The notes: generated from the sequence alone by a model not told the origin. DNA of 64,000 nucleotides from Rhizobium sp. 007 (GCF_015353075.1 NZ_CP064187.1:1612001-1676000); one strand, 5' to 3'. Positions 46,884 through 55,366 are shown, counted from the first letter of the stretch. Made by a program: numbers and translations.

Positions 46884-47327
46884 TCAGCCCGCTTTCCGTC
46901 CGAGCGCAAAATAGCGCCACGGCGTCCACCAAAGCAAGCGCTGCTCCAGCCCTTCAGGCACGGGATCGAGACCACTCGTTCCGCCCGGCCCGCAGCGCCC
47001 GACACGAAAGAGCGTCATCCACCCGCCGGCCCACAGGCCATGGCGTGCGATCGCCTCGTAGCCATATTCTGAGCACGTCGGAATATGCCTGCATGAGTTG
47101 CCGATAAACCCGGATAAGGTCAGTTGATAAAGCCGGATCAGTCCCATGCCGAGCAGCCGGTCAGGGGTCTTGCGGAAAGGGCCGGTATAGTTTCGGGAGT
47201 ATCTGGCCACCGGCCCGGAATACCCCTCTTTGTCACTTCGCGACATTTCCGGCGAGATTATCCCGGACACCCTGCGTTTCGGCAGATCTTCGTCGTCGTC
47301 GTGCTGAAGAGGGCAAAATTCGCACAT
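46884..47327 (-). CDS. yidD: Membrane protein insertion efficiency factor YidD
   Basis: Protein of 147 residues. The conserved core is LIRLYQLTLSGFIGNSCRHIP then TCSEYGYEAIARHGLWAGGW, with RVGRCGPGGTSGLDPVP: the YidD signature. It helps YidC/Sec-dependent insertion. The N-terminal extension of about 55 residues (MCEFCPLQHDDDEDLPKR) is unusual; part (residues 27-35, EMSRSDKEG) comes from a short palindromic repeat also present at 47381-47424. The first true family residues are near VARYSRNYTGPFRKTPDRL. Confidence 0.9.
   Translation of the reverse strand: MCEFCPLQHDDDEDLPKRRVSGIISPEMSRSDKEGYSGPVARYSRNYTGPFRKTPDRLLGMGLIRLYQLTLSGFIGNSCRHIPTCSEYGYEAIARHGLWAGGWMTLFRVGRCGPGGTSGLDPVPEGLEQRLLWWTPWRYFALGRKAG
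47223..47250. repeat. Short palindromic repeat element inside yidD
   Basis: The sequence around TTTGTCACTTCGCGACATTTCC matches the minus-strand form of the intergenic element at 47381-47424 (CTCTGTCACTTCGTGACATC). It lies in the coding sequence of the YidD N-terminal extension and encodes EMSRSDKEG. Confidence 0.6.
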
Positions 47328-47380
47328 GGCCTAACCTCCGCGTCTTGAGGAGGCGCCGGCAGTGCCGCACGATCCCGATC

Positions 47381-47424
47381 TTCCCCCTTGTGGGGGAGAT
47401 GTCACGAAGTGACAGAGGGAGGTG
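47381..47424. repeat. Short palindromic repeat element in the gap after the Fe-S scaffold gene
   Basis: Two hairpins in a row: CCCCC-TTGT-GGGGG (47383-47396) and TGTCAC-GAA-GTGACA (47400-47414), followed by GAGGGAGGTGTCAC. This resembles the small intergenic palindromes scattered in Rhizobiaceae genomes. A related copy in the opposite orientation lies in yidD. Confidence 0.6.
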
Positions 47425-47447
47425 TCACATTGCGGAGCGCTCAATGT

Positions 47448-47894
47448 TCACGCCTCGGCCATTTCCGCGCGCTTTGCCTCGATCTGCCCAACCGCATCGA
47501 CGACAGCGTCGAAAGTCAGCATGGTGGACGCGTGGCGAGCCTTGTAATCCTTGACCGGGCGCAGGTAACGCATGTCCTCGAAGCGGCCATCTGGACCTTC
47601 TCCGTCCGCTTTTAGCATGGCGAGCATGTCTTCGCGGGCCTTGCGGAGTTCGCCGGCCGTTGCGCCGATCACGTGCCGGGCCATGATCGAGGAGGATGCC
47701 TGGCCGAGCGCGCAGGCTTTGACGTCATGGGCAAACGCGGTGACGGTATCGCCGTCCATCTTCAGCCAGATCCGCACTTTGGAACCGCAGAGTTTCGAAT
47801 GCGCCTGTGCGCTTGCATCGGCATCGGCCAGGCTGCCTGTCAGCGGAATGTTGCCTGCAAATTCGAGGATTTTGCTGTTATAGATGTCGTCCAT
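47448..47894 (-). CDS. Iron-sulfur cluster assembly scaffold protein (IscU/NifU-N-like)
   Basis: Protein of 148 residues. Cluster-ligand cysteines lie in AHSKLCGSKVRIWLK and DVKACALGQASSSIMARH; the third usual Cys is replaced, as in the SufU/NifU-N-like subfamily where residues differ. ATAGELRKAREDMLAML and HASTMLTFDAVVDAV follow. It probably assembles or trafficks Fe-S clusters. It stands alone, upstream of yidD on the minus strand, separated by the palindromic repeat. Confidence 0.85.
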   Translation of the reverse strand: MDDIYNSKILEFAGNIPLTGSLADADASAQAHSKLCGSKVRIWLKMDGDTVTAFAHDVKACALGQASSSIMARHVIGATAGELRKAREDMLAMLKADGEGPDGRFEDMRYLRPVKDYKARHASTMLTFDAVVDAVGQIEAKRAEMAEA

Positions 47895-48200
47895 GATGAA
47901 TTCCGCTCCAGATTGCCGCGGATCGGCTTATTCGGCGGTCATTGTATCATAAACAAAAAACACACCGTGTCGTGCTAGCATACTTACATGAAGACGCCGT
48001 CTTCCTATATGTATGTCGTTCGAAGACCATGAAAATGCAATGGTCCTCGGGTAAGTTTGATTGGGAAACCGTGCCGGACGGGCTATAAGTTGCCCCGAAA
48101 GCCCCGGAGCCTGCCAAAGGTGCAACATTCCTGACAAGGGATACCAGTGGCGAGTCCGAAAGACGGTCCAAAAGTTCGTGGACCAGGAGACTTGAGCAGT
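47895..48200. other. Divergent promoter region between the Fe-S scaffold gene and folE
   Basis: About 300 bases. It contains the candidate folE promoter at 48061-48089 and an A-rich patch (47950-47965). No open frame or RNA of merit. Confidence 0.4.
48061..48089 (+). promoter_or_regulatory. Candidate folE promoter
   Basis: TTGGGA (48061-48066) and TATAAG (48084-48089) with a 17-base spacer. Transcription would start near 48096 and leave a leader of about 105 bases. Confidence 0.4.
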
Positions 48201-48815
48201 ATGGACGCCATCGTAAAGAATTTTCCGCAGACCAGCCGTGACGCCGAACGCCCCAGCCAGAAGGAAGCCGAAGACGCAATTCGCGTTCTGCTTCGCTGGG
48301 CTGGTGACGATCCGTCGCGCGAAGGGCTGATCGATACTCCTACCCGTGTCGCCAAAGCCTATCGCGAACTTTTCGCCGGCTACGAAATGGACCCGGAAGA
48401 CGTTCTGGGCCGCACCTTCGAAGAAGTCGCCGGCTACGATGATATGGTTCTCGTGAAGGATATTCCGTTCTATTCCCACTGCGAACATCACATGGTGCCG
48501 ATTATCGGCAAGGCACATGTCGCCTATATGCCTGACGGCAAGGTACTTGGACTTTCCAAGATCGCCCGCGTCGTCGAGATCTATGGCCGCCGCCTTCAGA
48601 CGCAGGAAACCATGACCGCACAGATCGCCAAGGCGATCGATGATACGCTGGCTCCGCGCGGCGTTGCTGTCATGCTCGAAGCCGAACACATGTGCATGGC
48701 GATGCGCGGCGTACAGAAACAGGGTTCCACGACGCTGACGACGACCTTTACCGGAATCTTCAAGGCCGAGCCCGCCGAACAGGCGCGATTCATGACCATG
48801 GTGCGGAGCCGCTGA
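48201..48815 (+). CDS. folE: GTP cyclohydrolase I
   Basis: Protein of 204 residues, the first step of folate/pterin synthesis. Zinc and catalytic signature: [20 protein letters not shown], with HMCMAMRG (Cys) and [17 protein letters not shown] use ATG 48201, with GGAGAC upstream, instead of the open frame from 48147, which adds low-complexity residues. It is followed by hisI 23 bases on, possibly on the same transcript. Confidence 0.96.
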   Translation: MDAIVKNFPQTSRDAERPSQKEAEDAIRVLLRWAGDDPSREGLIDTPTRVAKAYRELFAGYEMDPEDVLGRTFEEVAGYDDMVLVKDIPFYSHCEHHMVPIIGKAHVAYMPDGKVLGLSKIARVVEIYGRRLQTQETMTAQIAKAIDDTLAPRGVAVMLEAEHMCMAMRGVQKQGSTTLTTTFTGIFKAEPAEQARFMTMVRSR

Positions 48816-48817
48816 CA

Positions 48818-48837
48818 CGGCTCCATTAAGAGAGCCG
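48818..48837 (+). promoter_or_regulatory. Hairpin masking the hisI ribosome-binding site
   Basis: CGGCTC (48818-48823) pairs with GAGCCG (48832-48837), loop of eight bases; the 3' arm lies within the hisI Shine-Dalgarno region AAGAGAG, just before ATG 48839. Possible translational control. Confidence 0.35.
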
Positions 48838-48838
48838 A

Positions 48839-49291
48839 ATGATGCCTTTTGCATTCAATGCGCCGTCAGACGACAAATCCGAACTGGAAGATGCCGGCGA
48901 TTTCACGCCCCGCTTCGATGATCGCGGCCTGATCACCGCGATCGTCACCGACGTGCATGACGGCGAGATCCTGATGGTTGCGCACATGAACGCGCAGGCG
49001 CTGGCGCTGACGATCCAGACGGGCAAGGCACATTACTTCAGCCGGTCTCGCGGCAAGCTCTGGATGAAGGGCGAAACCTCCGGCAACATCCAAACGGTGA
49101 AGGAAATCCGTACCGACTGCGATCAGGATGCAATCTGGCTTAAAGTAGAGGTCGCCGGTCACGACGCGACGTGCCATACTGGCCGCCGTTCCTGCTTCTA
49201 CCGCACGGTGACGCTCCAGGACGGGAAACCAATGCTCGATATCGTGGATGACGAGCGGCATTTCGACCCGAAAGACGTCTACGGAAAATAG
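48839..49291 (+). CDS. hisI: Phosphoribosyl-AMP cyclohydrolase
   Basis: Protein of 150 residues, third step of histidine synthesis. Signatures: [31 protein letters not shown] (split here), [12 protein letters not shown] and [11 protein letters not shown], with zinc cysteines. It is monofunctional, without the HisE domain. Its start follows folE by 23 bases; ATG 48839 or the next codon (48842) is used. Confidence 0.96.
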   Translation: MMPFAFNAPSDDKSELEDAGDFTPRFDDRGLITAIVTDVHDGEILMVAHMNAQALALTIQTGKAHYFSRSRGKLWMKGETSGNIQTVKEIRTDCDQDAIWLKVEVAGHDATCHTGRRSCFYRTVTLQDGKPMLDIVDDERHFDPKDVYGK

Positions 49292-49407
49292 CGCGCGTGT
49301 CAGTTACCTGCTCGCTATTGAGACAGATAGCGCTGCTGTATACGATTTGGAAAGGGAACGGGGACACTATAACAAACTGAAATATTTCTGCCTGGAGGAG
49401 GCATACC

Positions 49408-50379
49408 ATGCTGAACTGGAGTTTGCATCGTCAGAGCTCTGAAGCAGGCAGTTCAGGTTCCGGTGTCTCGACAGTTCCAGATATGACCGTTCCTCCGACG
49501 TCCGCCCTTCCCCCTAAACGAGCAAAGATTGCGCTGGCGCTTGGCGGCGGTGCGGCGCGCGGGTGGGCGCATATCGGCGTGCTGCGCGCAATGGACGAGG
49601 CCGGCATCGAAGTTGGCATGATCGCTGGAACCTCGATCGGCGCGCTGGTCGGCGGCTGCTATCTTGCCGGCAAGCTGGATGAGCTCGAGGCCTTCGCCCG
49701 TTCGCTGACGATGCGCCGCATTGCCAGCCTGCTAGATCTTACCATCGGCGGCAGCGGACTTTTCGGCGGCATGCGCCTGACGAAGCGCATGCAGGAGCAT
49801 CTCGAAGATCTGAACGTGGAAGACCTCGACCGTCCCTTTGTCGCCGTGGCTGCGGAGGTGAACACCGGCCACGAGGTCTGGATTTCCAGCGGCTCGCTGA
49901 TTACGGCGCTGCGTGCATCCTATGCCCTGCCCGGCATCTTCGAGCCAGTTCGCAGCAACAGCCGCACGCTGGTCGACGGCGCACTGGTCAATCCGGTGCC
50001 GGTTTCCGTTTGCCGCAGCTACGAACAGCAGCTCGTCGTGGCTGTCAATCTGAACTACGACCTCTTCGGCCGGTCCGCAGTCGTCAAGCACAATGCGACC
50101 TTGACGCTTCAAGAGATGCAGAAGCAGGAGGCGGCCCCCTATGCCCGCCTCGGAATGACCGGCGTGATGGTGCAAGCCTTCAACATCATCCAGGACAGAA
50201 TTTCGCGCGCGCGCCTTGCCGGCGATCCGCCGGACATTTCGCTGCATCCGCGTCTCAGCGACATCGGCCTGTCGGAATTCCACCGGGCTGGCGAAGCGAT
50301 AGAGCGCGGATACGAGGAAGCCAGAGCGCGGCTTCCCGAACTCCGGCGGATGCAGGAAGCGTTCGCCACCCAGGCGTGA
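49408..50379 (+). CDS. Patatin-like phospholipase
   Basis: Protein of 323 residues. Oxyanion hole LALGGGAARGWAHIGVL (about residue 44), nucleophile elbow IAGTSIGALVGG, and dyad Asp in LVDGALVNPVP. Belongs to the NTE/RssA-like patatin group, serine lipid hydrolases acting at the inner membrane. CTGGAGGAGG precedes ATG 49408. The first 40 residues are a Ser/Pro-rich extension. The neighbours (CBS protein, rhomboid) are transcribed oppositely. Confidence 0.9.
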   Translation: MLNWSLHRQSSEAGSSGSGVSTVPDMTVPPTSALPPKRAKIALALGGGAARGWAHIGVLRAMDEAGIEVGMIAGTSIGALVGGCYLAGKLDELEAFARSLTMRRIASLLDLTIGGSGLFGGMRLTKRMQEHLEDLNVEDLDRPFVAVAAEVNTGHEVWISSGSLITALRASYALPGIFEPVRSNSRTLVDGALVNPVPVSVCRSYEQQLVVAVNLNYDLFGRSAVVKHNATLTLQEMQKQEAAPYARLGMTGVMVQAFNIIQDRISRARLAGDPPDISLHPRLSDIGLSEFHRAGEAIERGYEEARARLPELRRMQEAFATQA

Positions 50380-50392
50380 TGGTGCGAACGCC

Positions 50393-50827
50393 TCAGCCCG
50401 CGATATAGGCCTTGATTTCTTCTGTCTCGCGCTCGACTTCTGCGATGCGCGTCTTCACGACGTCGCCGATTGAGACGATGCCGACGAGCTTTCCATTTGT
50501 TTCAACCGGCAGATGGCGGAAGCGCCGGCTGGTCATCAGTTCCATCAATTCGTTGACGGTCGTGTCCTCATGGCAACGGAAGACCCTGGATGTCATCAGC
50601 GAGACAACCGGCTGATCGAGGCAGTCCTTGCCGAACTTTGCAACGGCATTGACAAGATCGCGTTCGGTGAAGATCCCGGCAATACGGCCTTCCACGCCGA
50701 CAATGACAACGGCACCGATCTTGCGGCTGCTGAGCACTTTCGCCGCTTCGCCGGCGGTCGTGTTCGCGCCGGCCGTGACGACGTTGCGGCCCTTCAGGTC
50801 GAGGATGGCTTTTACGGTGTTGGACAT
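50393..50827 (-). CDS. CBS-domain protein
   Basis: Protein of 144 residues with two CBS domains: TTAGEAAKVLSSRKIGAVVIVG then GRIAGIFTERDLVNAV, and TTVNELMELMTSRRFRHLPV then GKLVGIVSIGDVVKTRI. Such stand-alone CBS pairs bind adenosyl ligands. The rest is a short helical tail. I use ATG 50827; the frame is open ten codons further. The stop is 13 bases from the patatin stop, convergent. Confidence 0.92.
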   Translation of the reverse strand: MSNTVKAILDLKGRNVVTAGANTTAGEAAKVLSSRKIGAVVIVGVEGRIAGIFTERDLVNAVAKFGKDCLDQPVVSLMTSRVFRCHEDTTVNELMELMTSRRFRHLPVETNGKLVGIVSIGDVVKTRIAEVERETEEIKAYIAG

Positions 50828-50930
50828 TCGAAACCTCCCATGTCTAAAGTGAAACACTTAACTGAACAGAGGCACCTGCGAAGGGCTGTTCGTCCCAACG
50901 CGGATCAGCCCGAATGGTGCACTCCAAAGC

Positions 50931-51701
50931 TCAAGATTGCAATATATCCGGCTCTTCCGAAACCTCAGGCTCCGCAGGAATATTCCGGTCGAAGAGCGAG
51001 AAAAGGAAGAATCCAAAAACGAAACCACCGATATGTGCGTCCCAGGCGATCGGCTGGTTCGGGTCGCCGATCAGTGGAATGCCGACGGCGATCAGCCCGT
51101 TGCCAATCAGCCAGAAGAGCGTGAATACCACCACCGTGCGGCTGCGAAAGGACTCGGCCACCGACAGGCGCGGATTGAGATGTGCCGGACGCGTCACCTT
51201 CCGCTCCGGCGGAAACGCAAAACGGCAGGCCGCCCCCATGAGCCCGGAAACGACACCGGAAGCGCCGATGAGCAAGGTCGGATCGCCCCAGTTCAATCCG
51301 GCGTGAAGCGCTGCCGAGGCGACCGATGAGAGAATCCAGAAGATGACATAGCGCAAGCTTCCGATGCGGCGCACGACCGGTGCGCCGAAAGCCATCAGCC
51401 ACAGCCCATTGAAGAGGATATGCTCCACGCTGCCGTGCAGCAGAGAATAGGTCACCGGCGACCAGAGCCATTGCAGCCCCTGCTCCGAGAACGGGATCAC
51501 ATAGCGTACCGGAATGAAGCCGAAAGTGATGAAAAGCCAGTCGACTGCGTTTGCGGAGAGGATGAACGACTGGACCGCATAGATCGCGCCGAGCAGACAG
51601 AGTGTCGCCAAAAGGATGCCGGGTAGATTGAAAACCGGCGTCCGGTTCTTTTCAATCGGGATTTCCTCAACCGTTTCCGGCTCCGTCCTGTGATCGTCCA
51701 T
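50931..51701 (-). CDS. Rhomboid-family intramembrane serine protease
   Basis: Protein of 256 residues. Six membrane helices; catalytic Ser in LIGASGVVSGLMGAA and His in WDAHIGGFVFGFFLF; the oxyanion-stabilising HxxxN is in VEHILFNGLWLMAFG. Likely cleaves a single-pass membrane substrate. The N- and C-terminal tails are polar. A minus-strand terminator and candidate small RNA lie just upstream of its start. Confidence 0.9.
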   Translation of the reverse strand: MDDHRTEPETVEEIPIEKNRTPVFNLPGILLATLCLLGAIYAVQSFILSANAVDWLFITFGFIPVRYVIPFSEQGLQWLWSPVTYSLLHGSVEHILFNGLWLMAFGAPVVRRIGSLRYVIFWILSSVASAALHAGLNWGDPTLLIGASGVVSGLMGAACRFAFPPERKVTRPAHLNPRLSVAESFRSRTVVVFTLFWLIGNGLIAVGIPLIGDPNQPIAWDAHIGGFVFGFFLFSLFDRNIPAEPEVSEEPDILQS

Positions 51702-51748
51702 ATGCGTCCTCGCCGGATTGAGGTCTCAGCCTTACAGGAGCGAAGATC

Positions 51749-51782
51749 AAAAAAAAAGCCGCCCGGATAAACCGGACGGCTT
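51749..51782 (-). terminator. Strong intrinsic terminator, minus strand
   Basis: Minus-strand RNA reads AAGCCGUCCGG, loop UUUAU, CCGGGCGGCUU, then nine U residues in total. The pairing includes a G-U wobble (positions 51762 and 51776) which on the plus strand would be a C-A mismatch, so the hairpin is built for minus-strand RNA. It lies 48 bases upstream of the rhomboid start, after no known gene. Confidence 0.82.
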
Positions 51783-51850
51783 GCCGAGCATGCCCCGAGA
51801 ATGACCCCGCGCCCGATCAGTGAAGTGCTGAACTTCGTTTCCGAAGCGAT
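51749..51850 (-). ncRNA. Candidate small RNA (or rhomboid-gene attenuator)
   Basis: A minus-strand transcript ending in the strong terminator has no coding gene upstream of it: the next gene is on the plus strand. Before the terminator the RNA has a CTTCG-GAAA-CGAAG tetraloop hairpin (51846-51833) and an alternative GAAGT-TCAGC-ACTTC hairpin (51836-51822) sharing the CGAAG arm. The 5' end is not determinable by eye. Either a free small RNA or a leader that controls rhomboid expression. Confidence 0.45.
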
Positions 51851-51998
51851 ACCCAACAGTTGCACGGCATGTCACCGGCGGCAATCGAAACCTTTCCTTA
51901 ACCTTAACTGCCCGCAGTTGGCATGAAATCCGCTTGGTAAGCATCAGAAGAGCCGTTCGGGCTTGAACTTGAACCGAAATGAAACAGGTTGGTGTGCC

Positions 51999-52616
51999 GT
52001 GCGTCATCAGACGATCATCGATATTTACGATTACTGGAACCGCCTGCGCGGTGCCAGCGATGCACCGCTGAAATCGCAGATCGAACCGTCGAGCCTTGGC
52101 CACCTTCTGCCGAGCCTCTTCATCCTTGAGAAAAACGACGAACTGGGCGCCGTCACCTTCCGGCTTGCCGGCACCAGAATCTGCGATCTTTTCGGGCGGG
52201 ATCTGCGTGACGAGAGCTTTGCCGAACTCTTCGGCGACGGCCATGCCGATGACATTGAGGCAACGCTTCTGGGTGCGATGCATCACGTCATCCCGACGCT
52301 GCTCAACGCGACCGGCTACAGCACGGCGGGGCATCAGGCCACCTTCGAGATCATCGTCATGCCGCTGCGCTGTGAAAACGGCTGCCGCGCGCGGCTGCTC
52401 GGCGCCATTGCGCCGTCCGCTGCGGCAAGCTGGCTGGAAATCGTGCCGCTCGATTTTCTGGCGCTCGACCGCAGCCGCCTGCTGCGCGATAAGACCGGGC
52501 AGAACGGCGGTGGGAGCAACTGGCCATACACAGCTGTCGCCGAGCCTACGCATGGCTTTAGTGTGGTCCTCGGCCGCATGATGTCTTCATTGTTTTCCGG
52601 GGTGGCACCGCGCTGA
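51999..52616 (+). CDS. PAS-domain protein (PAS_5 type)
   Basis: Protein of about 205 residues, single PAS_5 domain widespread in alphaproteobacteria: YDYWNRLRGASDAPLKSQIEPSSL (split here), LLPSLFILEKNDELGAVTFR, LAGTRICDLFGRDLRDESF. No output domain is present. The start is uncertain; I use GTG 51999 because it begins at the family start (VRHQTIIDIY), whereas the frame is open to TTG 51963. Function is unknown. It is followed by the PilZ gene on the same strand. Confidence 0.75.
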   Translation: MRHQTIIDIYDYWNRLRGASDAPLKSQIEPSSLGHLLPSLFILEKNDELGAVTFRLAGTRICDLFGRDLRDESFAELFGDGHADDIEATLLGAMHHVIPTLLNATGYSTAGHQATFEIIVMPLRCENGCRARLLGAIAPSAAASWLEIVPLDFLALDRSRLLRDKTGQNGGGSNWPYTAVAEPTHGFSVVLGRMMSSLFSGVAPR

Positions 52617-52739
52617 CCGTCTCATTCCGGCACAGCCTTATCCTATGCTGCAAGGTGTAATCGCGCCCTTCAGGACAACCTTCTGTTAAGGGATTGCGGG
52701 TAATGATTGTCGTATAACATTTTATGAAGAAGCGCTTTC

Positions 52740-53354
52740 ATGCACTCATTCCAGCAAGCCCAGACGCAACGGACAACAGTGCCGCGCCCTGAGCAGGGTG
52801 TCTTCCAGCGCGTGCCCATCAATATGCAGGGCCGCCTCATGCTTGCGAACTACGAGGAATACGAATGCACAGTGATCGACATGTCACCCGGCGACATGTA
52901 TGTCACCTGCGCCGGCCGGCCGCGCGCCAATGAGCGCGTCGTCGCCTATATCGATCATCTCGGCCGTGTCGAAGGCAACGTTCTGACCGTCGACGTGCGT
53001 GGCTTCACGATGTCGATCAACGCCACCGAGCGCAAGCGGGAGAAGCTTGCCGCACAGCTCACCTGGCTTGCCAACAAGCATGAGCTCGGCCTGCCGGAAG
53101 ACCGGCGTCATGATCGTCTGACCCCGCGTGAGACGAAGACAGAGCTAACGCTTGAGGATGGCACGCGCTACACCTGCCGCATCATGGACTTGTCGTTGTC
53201 GGGTGCTGCAGTTGACGTGGAGGTGCGCCCCGCTCTCGGCACGCCAGTCCGCCTCGGCAACATGCGCGGCCGCGTCGTGCGCCATTTCAGCGAGGGCGTC
53301 GCGCTAGAGTTCCTCTCGCTCCAGTCCCGCGAGACGTTGCGCGAATTCCTCTAA
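52740..53354 (+). CDS. Double PilZ-domain protein
   Basis: Protein of 204 residues with two PilZ-like domains. The first has VFQRVPINMQGRLML and the box DMSPGDMYVTC; the second has EDRRHDRLTPRETKTEL and DLSLSGAAVDVEV, the D-x-S-x-x-G form that binds c-di-GMP with the upstream R-x-x-x-R. The second fits better than the first, whose glycine spacing is changed. It should sense c-di-GMP. A CTTTCATG start at 52740 and about 120 bases from the PAS gene. Confidence 0.87.
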   Translation: MHSFQQAQTQRTTVPRPEQGVFQRVPINMQGRLMLANYEEYECTVIDMSPGDMYVTCAGRPRANERVVAYIDHLGRVEGNVLTVDVRGFTMSINATERKREKLAAQLTWLANKHELGLPEDRRHDRLTPRETKTELTLEDGTRYTCRIMDLSLSGAAVDVEVRPALGTPVRLGNMRGRVVRHFSEGVALEFLSLQSRETLREFL

Positions 53355-53417
53355 GCGGCTGCTCATTTCAACGTCATGGATATGACCGATGAAGGCCGCC
53401 CGAACAGGCGACCTTTC

Positions 53418-54386
53418 ATGTCTTCGCTTTATCCTGAAATCGAGCCCTATGACACAGGATTCCTGGAGACCGGAGACGGCAACCGGATCTACTGGGAATG
53501 CTGCGGCAATCCCGTCGGCCAGCCTGCGCTCGTTCTCCACGGCGGTCCCGGCTCGGGATGTTCTGCAACCGCACGACGCTATTTCGATCCTTCAGTCTAT
53601 CGCATCGTGCTCTTCGACCAGCGAAATTGCGGCCGCAGCCTGCCGAGTGCCGCCGAGTTCGATACGGACCTTGCGGCCAACACCACGTGGCATTTGGTTG
53701 ACGACATAGAGCGGCTTCGGCTTCACGTCGATGTCGAGGCCTGGGTCATATTCGCGAACTCCTGGGGCTCGACGCTGGCGCTCGCCTATGCCGAGAGCCA
53801 TCCCGATCGCGTGCGAGCCATGGCGATCGCTGGAGTGACGACCACCCGCCGTACCGAAATAGATTGGCTCTGCCACAGCATGGCACGCTTCTTTCCCGAG
53901 GAATGGGGGCGGCTGCGCGAGGCGATACCGCCCAACCTTCGCCATCTCGATATGCTTTCGGCCTTTCACCGGTTGCTGAATGCGCCTGATCAGGAAGTCC
54001 GCATAAAGGCGGCGCGCGATTGGCACGACTGGGAGGCGGCACCGATACTTCTCGCCGATCCGGATGGTTTGCCCCGCCGCTGGCGCGATCCGGACTATGT
54101 GCTGGCCAGAGCGCGGATCGTCACGCACTTTTTCTTCAACGGCGCATGGCTTGATGACGGTGTCCTGCTACGCAACGCGGGACGACTTTCAGGAATACCC
54201 GGCATCTTGGTACAGGGCCGCTTCGACCTTGAAGCGCCGCTGACGACCGCCTGGGAACTGGCCGAAGCGTGGCCCGGCAGCCGCCTTGTCGTGGTTGAAA
54301 ACGCCGCGCACTCGACGTCGAACACGGCAATCTCCTCCGCCATCATCGCCGCAACCGACGAATTTCGCGAAATTTCCCAAAAATAA
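53418..54386 (+). CDS. pip: Proline iminopeptidase
   Basis: Protein of 322 residues, alpha/beta hydrolase that removes N-terminal proline. Signatures: VLHGGPGSGCSATARRYFDP (oxyanion HGGPG), LFDQRNCGRSLPSA and the nucleophile elbow FANSWGSTLALAYA, where the usual GGSWGS is ANSWGS; VVENAAHSTS carries the His. ATG 53418 begins the family start; ATGs at 53376 and 53382 are in frame and would add about 14 residues. No signal peptide. Confidence 0.9.
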   Translation: MSSLYPEIEPYDTGFLETGDGNRIYWECCGNPVGQPALVLHGGPGSGCSATARRYFDPSVYRIVLFDQRNCGRSLPSAAEFDTDLAANTTWHLVDDIERLRLHVDVEAWVIFANSWGSTLALAYAESHPDRVRAMAIAGVTTTRRTEIDWLCHSMARFFPEEWGRLREAIPPNLRHLDMLSAFHRLLNAPDQEVRIKAARDWHDWEAAPILLADPDGLPRRWRDPDYVLARARIVTHFFFNGAWLDDGVLLRNAGRLSGIPGILVQGRFDLEAPLTTAWELAEAWPGSRLVVVENAAHSTSNTAISSAIIAATDEFREISQK

Positions 54387-54766
54387 TTTTGAGGCATCGC
54401 TGCGAAAAACGAGCCGCAACCGCGGTTCGGAGCAACCCTATTCAGAATTTCCGCGTCTTCTCCATGCCGCGCGCGCTATCTCCGCACCGGGCAGCGCGCT
54501 GCAATATTTAGCCGAATTGGTCGCTGCCGTTAACTTTTTTACGGAACGGCAGCACCTGCGGCGCCCTCAAGGCTTGCGTCGAAACATAAAAGTTTATTCG
54601 AATTTACATCGAAACTGCGACGAGTTTTACGCGTATTCGATTTTGTTTTTAATCAGGTTTTACGTGCTTTTGAATCAACTAAGCTGTTAATTTTACTGCG
54701 TAATTTTGCGCTGGATAAAAACGTCCGTGTCATTGTCATCCTCACAAAACGGGGACGACAAAGACA
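54387..54766. other. A+T-rich leader region with inverted repeat
   Basis: About 380 bases, clearly richer in A+T than the surroundings from about 54510. It contains a 9-bp perfect inverted repeat GCTGCCGTT/AACGGCAGC (54523-54531 and 54545-54553) around a T-run. Probably the promoter and leader of the BTLCP gene. Confidence 0.45.
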
Positions 54767-55366
54767 ATGTTCAATGCACTCAAAGGCACCTTTCTGGCCG
54801 GTATCCTGATGATGGCAATGACGGGCTCGGGCCAAGCGACGCCTGCCAATATGACGCTTGCAGGCAACACAAGTCCGCCGATCGGCCACTATGAATTTTG
54901 CAAGGCAAACTCGAGCGAATGCGCCTATGACGGTGGCGACGCCGGCCCCGCGATCCTAACCCAGGAGCGTTGGAAGGCGATTCTCAAGATCAACTACGAG
55001 GTCAACTCGCAGATCCAGCCGATGACCGACAAGGAAATCTACGGCGTCGAGGAGCGCTGGGCCTACCCGCGCAGCGTTGGCGATTGCGAGGATTTCGTAC
55101 TGCTGAAGCGCAAGATGCTGATAGACGCCGGCATCTCGCCATCCGATACGCTGATAACGGTTGTCATGCAGCCGAACGGCGAAGGCCATGCCGTGCTGAC
55201 AGTCCGCACGGACCATGGCGACTTCATCCTCGACAACATGCGCAACAAGGTGATGCTTTGGGCGGATACCGAATACACCTTCCTGAAGCGCCAGTCCGCC
55301 GATGATCCGGCACGCTGGATGAAGCTGCAGGACGGCCGTGCCGTCGCGGTTGGTAGCGTTCGCTAA
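54767..55366 (+). CDS. Transglutaminase-like cysteine peptidase (BTLCP family)
   Basis: Protein of 199 residues with a signal peptide (cleavage near GQA/TPA). Catalytic residues: Cys in SVGDCEDFVLLKRK, His in GEGHAVLTVRTDHGDF, Asp in FILDNM. The family includes LapG-type periplasmic proteases, though LapG works with LapD and an adhesin, neither of which is here. Substrate unknown. An intrinsic terminator follows, so it is a single-gene unit with a long A+T-rich leader. Confidence 0.88.
   Translation: MFNALKGTFLAGILMMAMTGSGQATPANMTLAGNTSPPIGHYEFCKANSSECAYDGGDAGPAILTQERWKAILKINYEVNSQIQPMTDKEIYGVEERWAYPRSVGDCEDFVLLKRKMLIDAGISPSDTLITVVMQPNGEGHAVLTVRTDHGDFILDNMRNKVMLWADTEYTFLKRQSADDPARWMKLQDGRAVAVGSVR

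Noticed and set aside
49313..49332. CGCTAT/ATAGCG inverted repeat after hisI
   Set aside because: A 6-bp stem with an eight-base loop and no T-run; too weak to call a terminator or operator before the patatin gene.
54767..55366. LapD/LapG/adhesin system
   Set aside because: The BTLCP protease alone is not enough: there is no LapD-type membrane protein or large adhesin in the window, and the PilZ gene nearby is a separate unit.
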